Shown piece after piece: positions 47,346 to 57,209 of a stretch of 64,000 bases of DNA. How positions within the stretch are numbered: the first letter of the stretch is position 1; every line of letters starts with the position of its first letter. A program made the position numbers and the translations under genes. Source of the DNA: Opeltia flavorubescens (taxonomy: Eukaryota; Ascomycota; Lecanoromycetes; Teloschistales; Teloschistaceae); the NCBI GenBank assembly GCA_000442125.1, contig KE546977.1, forward strand, positions 868,001 through 932,000, given 5' to 3'. A model generated the notes under the pieces. The model was not told the DNA's origin and searched no databases. It was given only the letters and a program-made list of their open reading frames with translations.

Positions 47346-48359
47346 ATGATGCATGCTATTAGGCCTTCGACCTCGATCCAAACCAAATTCCTCATTATTT
47401 CAGATACGCATGGAATCGAGTTTCCGCCGGACAAGAAGCCTCTCGGATACGCTGATGTTTGCATTCACTGCGGAGACCTTACCGAAGAGTCCAAATTGGA
47501 GGAGTTCCGAGCTAGCATCCGCCTACTAGACAACATACAAGCCCCTCTCAAGCTAGTGATTGCAGGAAATCATGATTTCACAATGGATATACCTACTTTC
47601 AAGAAAAAGATTGCAGATATCAAGCCGCCTCTAGATCCCAATCTGGTTCGGAAGGTGTATGGTGACTATGGAGAAGCGAGGCAGATGTTCGAGGCAGCAG
47701 AAACCACAGGTATCGTCTTTCTAGATGAAGGAGCTCACCGTTTTGGTCTCGTCAATGGTGCAGCGCTGACCGTTTACGCCAGCCCTATGACACCATCATT
47801 TGGCGATTGGGGCTTCCGCTATCCCCCTGACGAAGGACGCGAATTTTCGATTGCTACAGATGTTGATGTAGTGATTACCCATGGGCCGCCTTTGGGTGTT
47901 ATGGATCGTACAGACGACAGGAAGAGGGTTGGATGTCCAGAGTTGTTCTCAGCGATCGCTAGAGCTCGACCGCGGCTGCATTGCTTCGGACATATTCACG
48001 AGGGTTGGGGGGCGAAGTTGGTGACATGGCGCAATCAAATTTCAGAGAATCCGTCGCATTTCACGGATATCGACAATGAGAACTCGATGGTGGTTGAAAA
48101 TTTATCTAGCCTGAGACCTTCCAAGTTTGACTCGCCGGAAATCCAGCAGGAGAAGAGGGGAAAAGAAGAAGAGTATTGGCAGGACCGATGTTGTAAAACT
48201 AGTCATTGCACGGGAGATGCACGTCCCCTGGAGCATGGCAGGCAAACACTCTTCGTCAATGCCGCTGTCGAAGGTACGGAGGAATATCCGCTACAGCTGC
48301 CATGGCGTGTAGAACTTGAGCTTCCGAAAGCAGACCGAGTCACGGCTCCGTTTATCTAG
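47346..48359 (+). CDS. Calcineurin-like metallophosphoesterase (MPPED1/UPF0046-like)
   Basis: A single exon of about 337 residues in the metallophosphoesterase superfamily. The dinuclear-metal motifs are all present in order: ISDTHG, HCGDLTE, AGNHDF, ITHGPPLG and FGHIHEGWG. Spacing resembles the MPPED1/239FB group, whose animal members are cyclic-nucleotide phosphodiesterases; the fungal substrate is not established. The C-terminal part has an insertion rich in Glu/Arg (about residues 260-290), then LFVNAAVEG and a final LPWRVELELP strand. The start is uncertain. ATG 47346 and ATG 47349 are adjacent, and an upstream in-frame ATG at 47283 would add 21 residues of unconserved sequence. Confidence 0.88.
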   Translation: MMHAIRPSTSIQTKFLIISDTHGIEFPPDKKPLGYADVCIHCGDLTEESKLEEFRASIRLLDNIQAPLKLVIAGNHDFTMDIPTFKKKIADIKPPLDPNLVRKVYGDYGEARQMFEAAETTGIVFLDEGAHRFGLVNGAALTVYASPMTPSFGDWGFRYPPDEGREFSIATDVDVVITHGPPLGVMDRTDDRKRVGCPELFSAIARARPRLHCFGHIHEGWGAKLVTWRNQISENPSHFTDIDNENSMVVENLSSLRPSKFDSPEIQQEKRGKEEEYWQDRCCKTSHCTGDARPLEHGRQTLFVNAAVEGTEEYPLQLPWRVELELPKADRVTAPFI

Positions 48360-48506
48360 GAGTCTGTGCGTACTATTGAGCTAGCCAGAGATGGAAGAAC
48401 CTGTACAATATCCTGCGAAAAAAGTGCAAGACAATGTTTCCGCTCAAGCATACTTAAACCATGAAATTACTGATCTTCATTCGTCACTGCTGCTTGGCTG
48501 ATGGAT

Positions 48507-48522
48507 TCACGTGATCACGTGA
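48507..48522. promoter_or_regulatory. Tandem TCACGTGA palindrome upstream of RAD51
   Basis: Two abutting TCACGTGA octamers form one perfect 16-bp palindrome, 130 bp upstream of the RAD51 start and 148 bp after the phosphoesterase stop. CACGTG is the core bound by bHLH factors such as Cbf1 and by some bZIP proteins. Position suggests a RAD51 promoter element; which factor binds is unknown. Confidence 0.55.
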
Positions 48523-48530
48523 TCTCTTTA

Positions 48531-48543
48531 ACGCGAGGCGCGT
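48531..48543. promoter_or_regulatory. Paired ACGCG cores (MCB-like) in RAD51 promoter
   Basis: ACGCG at 48531-48535 on the plus strand and its reverse complement CGCGT at 48539-48543 lie 110-120 bp before the RAD51 ATG. The MBF (MluI cell-cycle box, ACGCGT) core drives G1/S expression of DNA repair genes, including RAD51, in yeasts. Conservation in this species is inferred only. Confidence 0.4.
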
Positions 48544-48651
48544 AATAGACTCGCCACTTACGTACCCGTACAATTCGTCTAGGTGTAAACATTTGTGGCA
48601 ACTTGTAATTCTGAGGTTTGAAGATCGCTTGTCTCTGTCATATTCGTCAAA

Positions 48652-49853
48652 ATGAGTGGAGCTGAAGCCGACGAGACGCAATCGGTCGTTGAAGATGGTG
48701 GACAAGGACCTGGAGCCCCTACACCATTGAATGTTCTAGAGGTATATCTAGCCCGAAAAAGTATGAAAGATTCATCATTGACCTATCGTATAGGGTGTCG
48801 CCGGCTTATCGGCTCGAGACATTAAGCTTGTTGTTGATGGAGGATTCAATACAGTCGAATCTGTGGCATACACGTAGGTGCCATTATACGGTGTTGATGA
48901 GCATCACGCTTACACCCAGGGCAGACCACGGAGGGTTCTGGAACAAATTAAAGGCATATCGGAGCAAAAGGCGACCAAGATTCTAGCGGAAGGTAGGATA
49001 CAAGAGTCGATACCACGCACCATTGCTGACACCCGGGAAAGCCTCCAAGCTCGTGCCGATGGGATTCACAACAGCCACAGAGATGCATCAGCGTCGAAGC
49101 GAATTGATATCTATCACTACGGGATCGAAACAGCTCGATACCCTGTTGGCTGGAGGAATTGAAACAGGATCGGTAACCGAGATCTTTGGGGAATTCAGGA
49201 CAGGGAAAAGTCAGATATGTCATACGCTTGCGGTGACCTGCCAATTACCATTCGATATGGGTGGTGGAGAGGGTAAATGCCTCTATATCGATACAGAAGG
49301 AACATTCCGGCCAGTGCGACTGCTTTCCGTTGCGAACAGATACGGTCTCTCTGGCGAGGAAGTCCTGGACAACGTCGCCTACGCTCGAGCTTACAATTCC
49401 GATCATCAGCTTCAATTGCTCAACCAAGCGTCGCAAATGATGTGCGAAACGCGATTCTCACTCCTAGTCGTCGACTCCGCCACCTCTCTCTACCGCACCG
49501 ATTTCTCCGGCCGGGGAGAGTTATCATCACGCCAAACACATCTTGCAAAGTTCATGCGTACATTACAAAGGTTAGCGGACGAGTTCGGTATAGCGGTGGT
49601 CATTACGAATCAGGTCGTTGCGCAAGTCGACGGGGGACCAAGTGCAATGTTCAATCCAGACCCGAAAAAGCCTATTGGTGGCAACATAATTGCTCATGCC
49701 AGCACGACAAGACTGAGCTTGAAGAAGGGGCGAGGGGAAACGAGGATATGTAAGATCTACGATAGCCCTTGCTTGCCGGAGAGTGACTGCTTGTTCGCAA
49801 TCAAGGAGGATGGTATCGGGGACCCAAGCCCGAAGGATTTAGAGAAGGATTAG
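48652..49853 (+). CDS. RAD51: DNA recombinase Rad51 (UvsC)
   Basis: The eukaryotic RecA-like strand-exchange protein of homologous recombination. Four exons (48652-48741, 48794-48873, 48925-48992, 49042-49853) give 349 residues, the normal fungal size. The N-terminal helix-hairpin-helix domain carries [12 protein letters not shown] and [13 protein letters not shown]. Walker A is GEFRTGKS at 129-136 (Lys 135), and Walker B is LLVVD. The L1/L2 DNA loops ([26 protein letters not shown]) are present, and the C-terminus has [18 protein letters not shown]. The N-terminal region and loops fit Rad51 better than Dmc1. For intron 2, two AGs lie five bases apart; only the second (GGGCAG at 48924) keeps frame. 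In A. nidulans the gene is uvsC. Confidence 0.97.
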
Positions 49854-50147
49854 CGAGATCGCACGGTAAATATTCTGCTGACGACTGGGTGTTCATGGCT
49901 ACAGGCGCTGGATGTGCTGGGTTCTAGGTAGCCAGATGGCGCTGGCTGGAAATTTGGGCGTGCTCAGGGAATACCTTTTTGGTAGTGATCGAAAGTGTGT
50001 AATGTCAACCTCTGCAAAGGCTTGTCTTACTTGAAGTCACATAAAGACATGAAAGTTTATAAATGTTGATCCAGCCCTACGAGCAATTCTATGCGCGACC
50101 ATCAGCCGCCTACACTTCGAGGGCAGCAACACCTTATGGCTTGAGAT

Positions 50148-53100
50148 ATGGATGAACAGGCTCCATCAGCGTCGCTGAACAGCTTTCTTGAAACACGTAT
50201 AGATCTCGCGCCTGTCAGTGAAGGTGCTATCGTCCAGATCCAGCTGCCCTCACCGAGTACCTTCAGTCGCGCTCCGCGGTCACAGCGCCGCGTTGTTTCC
50301 ACCGCTGCAGCATGTCAGGATGAAGAAAGCTATGCCAGAAGCTGTCTTGCGACTTCTAGCTCAATCTTCTTCAGTCAATCACAACGATACCCCAGGAGCT
50401 TCCTCTGGCGCGTGCTGGGAGACGACAAAGTCCTAGAACTACGGTCAATAGACGTGAGCAAGGAAGACCAGGAGCCTAATGAAGCTTTTGTTATCTTGCA
50501 ACTAACATTCCCAAATGCAATACGCAAGAGGTGTGTGGCGTTGACGGATAGCGGGGAGGACAGTCTCTGTGTCTTCGTCCTCACCAAGAGTAAAGAGCTG
50601 TTCGCTCTCAATATCCCAACAACATTCTTCTGTGATGTCGCCGTATCCAAAGAATCTCCCGAGAGATGGTGCAACACTTTCACTCACTCGGTGATTAATC
50701 TATCGAATCCCCTCGGATTAATCGCGGCATCCCCTCAACAGCTCGTCGCTACTCTAGACGATGGGGGAATCCTCAGACTCAATCGAAAATCGGATCGGGG
50801 CACTTCAACATGGGAAGCTTTGACCTGCAGTGAGAGCAAGTGGACTGCTTCGCTCCGTGGACTGATTCGTTGGCAAGGAAGCAACAGCGTACGGTTCAAC
50901 GGAGTGGTATTGGATTCAGGTAGCGCAATCGCTGCAGAATTTTCACCGGCGCGAACACATCTCCTTACCGTATGCCTCAATCACACATTAAAGATATGGA
51001 ACCTAGCGAAAGGCATTGTCGTGTTTAGCATGGATCTACTGGGGCGTGATCGCGAACCTCAAGACGTTGCAAGGGTTTCGCTAGACGCAGGGAATCCAAA
51101 CATTCTTAGGGTATTTGAGGCGAAAGGAGCCATTGAAGGGGATGAGTACTATGCCATGACATATTCACCTCACGAAGGAGGTCAATTCAAGATATGGGCA
51201 ATAAGGGATGCAGATCAAGGAAGCTTGGGTGTCCGGTTCTTGCACCCGGACAATCTCTTCAGGCCGCCTGATCCAGAACCGAGCCTTGAAAACAAAGCAA
51301 TCTGGACACTGGCCGACCTTAGGATTGGCCAAAAAGCCTGGGGTACGGCCATGCAGATTTGGCTGTTAATGAGATCAAGCAGACGATATAAGGTTTACAA
51401 TCTGAATTTTGACTTGATCGACATGCCTGAAGCGTGGAGCAGCGATTGGACATCGAGCATGCCAATGAGCCAGAGCCAGCATGTTCCGCCTCCTATGTCA
51501 CCGTCCGATATTCGAGATGTTTCGGAATTGTGGCTGGAGCACCTGCTCTACCCAGGAAGATATTCACATCCACTCTTAGAGGCTGCTCTGTCCACATACT
51601 GCTCGTCCCGCAAGATGCAAAATAATACTACCGATAACATGGATCTACGAGATCGATTACTTTCGGCGGTCTCCAGTCCGGTCCACGCGCAGCAACTTAA
51701 GAAGGCAGATGGGTCTGGCACCGAGTTTTCACAGTACCGTGAAGCGATGCAAGATGAATGGAGGTTGCTTTATGAGCAGGTTCAAGACCTCCAGAGATCG
51801 AGCTGGCAGGCGCTGACATTGTCATTCAACGTTCATTCAGACATGCCCTGGCTGCTTTTCACTGGAGGTTGTGCCGCTATCCGTGCATGCAGCCAGCTTG
51901 AGACTGTTGCCCGAAATAAAGCAGCTCTTTTACAAATGTATCCACAACTTTTCGAAGCTCCTTCGATTGAAGATGGACCAAGAGAGTCGCCAGAGCCACC
52001 TTATAGATTGGCCGCATTAGTTCAGGCAGCCGCAGGCTTTAGAGAAGCTTTCAATCCTTCGTTCCGACAAACCTGTGTCGCTTGGCTGTCAAATGAATTA
52101 TGGCAGGAGCCACTGCTTTCGGTGCCTAAACGCATCGAAGGTTACTACGAGCGCTGTGGTTTTGCTGAGCAGATAACAGATTCAGCTATTGCCGATCTGA
52201 GAGAAGCTTTGACACCTATCGGTGATTTCGAAGGCCTCAAGACCGCTCATTTCCTTGCCGCTATTGCGAAGATACCCCAAGTTATGCGAAAACACGACTC
52301 CAAGCTGAGATTGAGCAGGGTTGGTGTTAGGATTCTAGTCAGTGGTGCTCAAGAAATGATCGACCTTCATTCGAGGATACTTTTCGACCTTTTTGTGCTT
52401 GTTGTCTTCATTGAAATCGAAGTCGACCGAGATATTACGCCAAAATCAAACCTTGATACATCCCTCATTTTCACGGCTTTAGTCGAACAGTTGAAGCATT
52501 ATAGGTTGATGGAATGGTTAGCAAAGAGCACATGGACTGGCTTGGAGAGATATGCGAATCAGTTGAGCGATGGGCCACAGCATCAAAATACGAGGAACCG
52601 GAGATTCTCTGTCCTTGAGACTCTGTTTGCAGCAGACGTCAGGCCACAACCTTTTCAAGGACAATCGCAGAGTGAAGATCTTTCCAATGCCATCCAGGAT
52701 TTGGTTGTGTGGATCACTGGTGGTGGTGATCCATCTGTACCATTTGAGGAGATCCCAGTGATTGTCATGTGCAACCTTCTCAGAGAAAACGATCTCAAAC
52801 TAGCGGCTGATTTCATACAATTCCAGCCCTCCGCACCTTGGTCAACGTATCTGAAAGGAAGATTTTATCTGGCTAGCGGCGATACAACTGAGGCGGCTTT
52901 GTGCTTTCAGAAGGCTGCTTACAGGATGGGTACGTTGATTAATGATGTTGGCATGACTCTCTCACTAACAACACCTGTCACAGCAAGCAAGACGTCTTAT
53001 GACTACCACAGGGCTGCTGCAGGTTTTCTCTCACCTGCAGAGGCTGCTCATTTCGGCCTGGGATTGCCTTTCTATTACCATCACATCCACCAACTCTTCC

Positions 53101-53897
53101 AATCCGCCTCATATCCTTTATACGCAGCCCAATTTGCCCAGCTAGCATTACAATTCACACCTCAATCTAGTTCCCTAGAGCCGCCATCAGCCCTGCTGAC
53201 CTCTCTTTTTCATACCAGCCTTCAGAGCTTCGATACCCTGACTGCTTTTACAGCTCTGATGCGGCTACCGCAGCACGATCAGAACAAGCTTCTACCGACT
53301 ATGCTGAAAGTGCTCATGGCTTTATCTGATGGGCCTAAGCAACTGCTTGATCTTCCGTGGCCGTCAAACATTCGTCCAGCGATCGACATGTATCTTCTTA
53401 ACGACAAGAGTCCTTCGGTAATATCATCCACCGACAGACCCGCAATTCCGGCTGAGAGACAACGGAAGATTCTTGCCGCTTGGAGACTCAAAAATGGCGA
53501 TTTTCGAGGCGCTGCCGCTGCACTATACCCGCAGTTACACACAACGAAGAAGCAGAAGCAGAGATCTGGCCCTATATCCAAACTTAGGTTAGGAGGTTCT
53601 GGTGCGGATGAATGCGATGATATAGCATGTAGAGAGGCCGATGAATCCTATCTGAGCGTTATCAACCTTATGGCCTGTATTAGCGGCGAAGACGAAAGCA
53701 AAGGCGAGATGGGCAGCAATCATAGCAAGCAGGGTGAAGCGTGGCTCTTAAGTGAAGCCGGCGCAAGCAAGCGTAGGGTTGTGACGATATCTGACGTACG
53801 AAGAGGATGGCAGAAAGAGTTGGATCGACGAAGTATAGTTGAAAGTGGGAGATGGGGCTTCGGCTTGATGGATAGTGATGAGATGGAGCTTGGATAG
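50148..53897 (+). CDS. NUP120: Nucleoporin Nup120/Nup160
   Basis: A single exon of 1249 residues. This is the Y-complex (Nup84/Nup107-160) scaffold nucleoporin of the nuclear pore. The N-terminal half shows beta-propeller sequence with the family's hallmark segments (PRSFLWRVLGDDKVLELRS-type strand, SPQQLVATLDDGGILRL, FSPARTHLLTVCLNHTLKIWNL, VRFLHPDNLFRPP). The second half is an all-helical stack (for example DLWSYRA-like PWSTYLKGRFYLASGDTTEAA, YPLYAAQFAQLALQF). The C-terminus has the conserved WRLKNGDFRGAAAALYPQL. Length matches fungal orthologues and no intron is needed. The gene is co-oriented with RAD51 294 bp upstream. Confidence 0.92.
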   Translation: MDEQAPSASLNSFLETRIDLAPVSEGAIVQIQLPSPSTFSRAPRSQRRVVSTAAACQDEESYARSCLATSSSIFFSQSQRYPRSFLWRVLGDDKVLELRSIDVSKEDQEPNEAFVILQLTFPNAIRKRCVALTDSGEDSLCVFVLTKSKELFALNIPTTFFCDVAVSKESPERWCNTFTHSVINLSNPLGLIAASPQQLVATLDDGGILRLNRKSDRGTSTWEALTCSESKWTASLRGLIRWQGSNSVRFNGVVLDSGSAIAAEFSPARTHLLTVCLNHTLKIWNLAKGIVVFSMDLLGRDREPQDVARVSLDAGNPNILRVFEAKGAIEGDEYYAMTYSPHEGGQFKIWAIRDADQGSLGVRFLHPDNLFRPPDPEPSLENKAIWTLADLRIGQKAWGTAMQIWLLMRSSRRYKVYNLNFDLIDMPEAWSSDWTSSMPMSQSQHVPPPMSPSDIRDVSELWLEHLLYPGRYSHPLLEAALSTYCSSRKMQNNTTDNMDLRDRLLSAVSSPVHAQQLKKADGSGTEFSQYREAMQDEWRLLYEQVQDLQRSSWQALTLSFNVHSDMPWLLFTGGCAAIRACSQLETVARNKAALLQMYPQLFEAPSIEDGPRESPEPPYRLAALVQAAAGFREAFNPSFRQTCVAWLSNELWQEPLLSVPKRIEGYYERCGFAEQITDSAIADLREALTPIGDFEGLKTAHFLAAIAKIPQVMRKHDSKLRLSRVGVRILVSGAQEMIDLHSRILFDLFVLVVFIEIEVDRDITPKSNLDTSLIFTALVEQLKHYRLMEWLAKSTWTGLERYANQLSDGPQHQNTRNRRFSVLETLFAADVRPQPFQGQSQSEDLSNAIQDLVVWITGGGDPSVPFEEIPVIVMCNLLRENDLKLAADFIQFQPSAPWSTYLKGRFYLASGDTTEAALCFQKAAYRMGTLINDVGMTLSLTTPVTASKTSYDYHRAAAGFLSPAEAAHFGLGLPFYYHHIHQLFQSASYPLYAAQFAQLALQFTPQSSSLEPPSALLTSLFHTSLQSFDTLTAFTALMRLPQHDQNKLLPTMLKVLMALSDGPKQLLDLPWPSNIRPAIDMYLLNDKSPSVISSTDRPAIPAERQRKILAAWRLKNGDFRGAAAALYPQLHTTKKQKQRSGPISKLRLGGSGADECDDIACREADESYLSVINLMACISGEDESKGEMGSNHSKQGEAWLLSEAGASKRRVVTISDVRRGWQKELDRRSIVESGRWGFGLMDSDEMELG

Positions 53898-54242
53898 ATG
53901 CTGTACAGTGGAATTGGCCATTCCATTGGTAAAGAGTGCTTCACGTTTCAGAGATACCCAATTCGAGATAGCAAGCTTTTGGTGCTTTGGTGTCTTATTA
54001 CTTTAATTCCTTCGTCCGTCCTTGAGGTAAATCGACATAACGAGTTAACCGCAACTCAAAAATGGGAGATTAACAGTTGAAAGCTGTCGAAGTTGATAGT
54101 CACAACAACGAATTTGTAGAACTTGTGCCCATAATGCACTCCACCAACATAGCGTCTACGGAACGACCAAACACCGAGGGACAGTGATCGGTATGACGAT
54201 TGGTGCTCAACATTGCTAAACATTCTAGTTCTAGGCATCGCT
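53898..54242. other. Short intergenic gap
   Basis: About 345 bp between NUP120 and the zinc-finger regulator. No gene or named motif seen. Confidence 0.5.
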
Positions 54243-56739
54243 ATGGGCCGCAGACCCAATCAGCTCATGCTAGAGTACTTCGACCGTGGGGCTAAACTCG
54301 AAGATAACAGCAACCGGTATGAGTACCGGTGCAAGGCCTGCGGCAAGCACTTCCCCAAAGGTAGGATCGAAAGCCTGACAAGCCACATCGACAAAAGTTG
54401 TCCCAGAAGAGATCCATCCGGTGATATCTCTTCTTCGTCACACTGTTCTCCCCATCCTACCACGCCGCTCAGCAACAGAAACAGCGTTGATAAGCTCGAA
54501 GACTTAATTGGCCAAGCATCCAAACAACACCGGAGTGTTCTGCCTGTCAACAGCCGTCCAAGCCTTACTGGGCTGGAAGCATTGGCGGAGGCAAGCAGGC
54601 AGTTAGAACATCCAACGAAAGCAGATACAATCCAGCCAAGACAGAATCATTTGATTGACCCTGATCTAGAAAGAGCATCCTCTATTCTTGGGCATTCTGG
54701 CTTTGACACGGCTTCAGGAGGCAATGGTTAGGCTTATTTTCTCGACCTGAGATTTCCAAAATGCTAATATTGGCTTAATCCACATAGTGAATTACCATGC
54801 TTACTCTACAGCGGCAACGGATGCAAGCCATGCAACGTCAGGTGCCCCAAATTTGGGGTCTTACATTCACCATGGGCACCATGTTATGGGAGGTCATGAA
54901 TCTCAAGATCCAACCACGCTCTCCTTGATTGCAGCGTCTGCTAGTAAGCTCGAAGCAAGCATGCCACGGGCTGTAGAAGAACAGCAGAATTATGCAGCGA
55001 CACCTCCCCGTCCCATTACGACTCAAAAGCAATTTACGCCAGAGGCACCCATGACCCGTCTTGAGACTCCAGGTTCATCAGACCCTGCTCCTAAACTGGG
55101 AACAGACTCCCACACTAAGGTTGTTCCGGGGAGTGCAGCATCCGAAACTTCTGGCCTGGATCGTATCTCAAAGTATCCCAATCGGAGCTGGGAGAAACTA
55201 CATGGTCGGGCGCAAAAGGTCCGGGGTAAGTTCACTGACTCGAGGAGGCAAGAGGTACAGAACATCAGGAAAAAAGGGGCTTGCATACGATGTCGTATGC
55301 TCAGAAAGACGGTATGTTTCCAGGTCTCCCTTCATTCAATCTTCATCATGTAGCTAAAAAGAAGAAATGAAAGTGTAGTGGAGAGAGTCCGTGCAAGACT
55401 TGCGCCTCGGTCATGAGTGCTCGAGTATGGAAGCTAGATTGTATGAGAACCAACATCTACAGGGAAATAGATGTATTTGATCCAGCCCTTAAGGGTCCTG
55501 GATCGACAACTCCAACGCCGCGAGCTACAGGTCTGTTCGATGCTCTGGCGTTAAAACTCTCTGAGCAGTGGAACAGCAGAAGTATTTCGAAATCGGATTC
55601 ATGCTTCCTGAGAATTGCTTACACTAAGCGTGACGCAAACCCAATGTTATTCCCGGCTCGCCGGCAGTGGCTGGACATTGACGACAATGCCAGAGCCAGT
55701 GATGTCGACTCAGAGATGTCGGACAGCAGCGCGGTTTTAATTGACGAGTCGAAAGAGCAAATCTCTATCACACTCTTAGCGCACGTGGAGAGCAGTATTA
55801 CTCGGTTGGACGACTCGGACCCAGATGATATGATGAGACCTACGCTGCGTTTAGCTTCAACTTTGAACCTCGAGGGACACGTAGGTAATGAACGTGAGCG
55901 AACTGGGGTGCGAGAAAGCTTAACCATTCATCATTGTAGGACAGACTACTTGAACAAACTCTCGACCTGTGGGTCCTCACCAAAATCATGACGAGCGACC
56001 AAGATGACTGGCAATGCTTCCCCTATGCTTCCCGCATCCAGGCCGAAGAAGCCAGACATTCGTCCATTACATCAGAAGCGTGCACCAATCCCGGACCCCT
56101 CACGCCAAAATCAATAGGGTACATTACCACTCAGCTGAAAGCTGCTGCGGATTACCGCGCTTCTACGATAAGCAAAAAGGTAATGATCGATCTCGAGCGA
56201 CGCCTAGAACGCAAAGAAAGATGTCAAGGGTTCGGAACTTTCCTTGTAGGCTTCCTCCTCCTGAACTGCATCGAGCGGATGTGCTGGGTGTTTCAACAAG
56301 TGAATAATGGAGTCAAAGGTCTAGAGGTTTGTGCCAGTCCAGATGAGTGATATCGCAGCCCAAATGATGATCTACTGACATATTCATAGTGGCCGCTCGA
56401 GAAGCCCGTGGATCACTACCTTCGCCAGGCGACGCGGTTTGCAGAGTTCCTGTCTAAATTATACAAGATGCGAGGGATACTTTTATCGGTTCACCCGGTG
56501 GGAGACGATGGCACTTTGCACACTAATCCAATATTTGCTCCGTTGGCGGAGCAGTGGCTGGATGACTTGAAGTTGACTAGTAAGTCTACTCTAGCCCATT
56601 CGAATCGAAGCTCCATAGAAAAGCTCAAATACGTATAGATGAAAGACTCAAGGAACGGCGAGAGGCATCCTTTGACATCTCCAATCATCGATGTTTCGAC
56701 TTCCGACTTTGTTCGCAACTTCTACACGTGGAAACGTGA
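54243..56739 (+). CDS. Fungal transcription factor with BED/C2H2-like and Zn2Cys6 fingers
   Basis: Six exons (54243-54726, 54788-55311, 55374-55880, 55940-56326, 56390-56579, 56639-56739) give 730 residues. The N-terminus (GRRPNQLMLEYFDRG) leads into a BED/C2H2-like finger, with Cys 30, Cys 33, His 48 and Cys 53, and the phrase CGKHFPKGRIESL. After a disordered linker comes a Zn2Cys6 finger whose cysteines are 327, 330, 337, 343, 346 and 359; the fifth and sixth are 12 residues apart, wider than the usual 6-8. The second intron splits this finger. The C-terminal region has the family helices LLEQTLDLWVLTKI, LLNCIERMCW and WPLEKPVDHY. I know this two-finger architecture from filamentous fungi but cannot name a target pathway. 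Confidence 0.85.
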
Positions 56740-57209
56740 CTCCGATCGCTCGAGAATATGTCGAAAGATGGGATGGTACCATGACACGATAGACACGGCG
56801 TTGTGAGGGCCACGACGAGTGCTTCGCACACAATTTTAGGGTTTTGTCTACGCAATATGAAGACGATTTGACATTCGTTTGAGTGGACACCTCCTAGACC
56901 TGATAATGATACCTTTATACTCCGAGGCACAGTAGACGGGTCGTTTCTCTAGGCGAAAAGATACACGTAAAACCCTATTCACAGTATGACATCTGGGACG
57001 GTCTCGACTGTGACGACGTCCTGGAGAGAAGATTATATCCGATCACGTGACCGACAATTCAGATGAAACCAATGGCGACAAACGGCTATTGTCGGCATTC
57101 CTGTGCAGCATGCCTGCATCTTTTACAACAATTTGCCATATAAATCTGTCATCTGTCATGTAAAGCGACGGCGGTATCATGTCAAACTGCACGATGCGTT
57201 ATCAAAGCC
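56740..57209. other. Intergenic upstream of BCKDH E2
   Basis: About 470 bp. The only motif I would name is a TCACGTGA octamer at 57043-57050, listed separately. Confidence 0.5.
57043..57050. promoter_or_regulatory. TCACGTGA octamer upstream of E2 gene
   Basis: A palindromic CACGTG-core octamer about 160 bp before the E2 start. It is the same octamer as the doubled one before RAD51. Candidate bHLH/Cbf1-type site; unproven. Confidence 0.4.

Noticed and set aside
57043-57050. E2 gene as part of a shared regulon with RAD51
   Set aside because: One shared octamer is far too little evidence for co-regulation; only the motif is reported.
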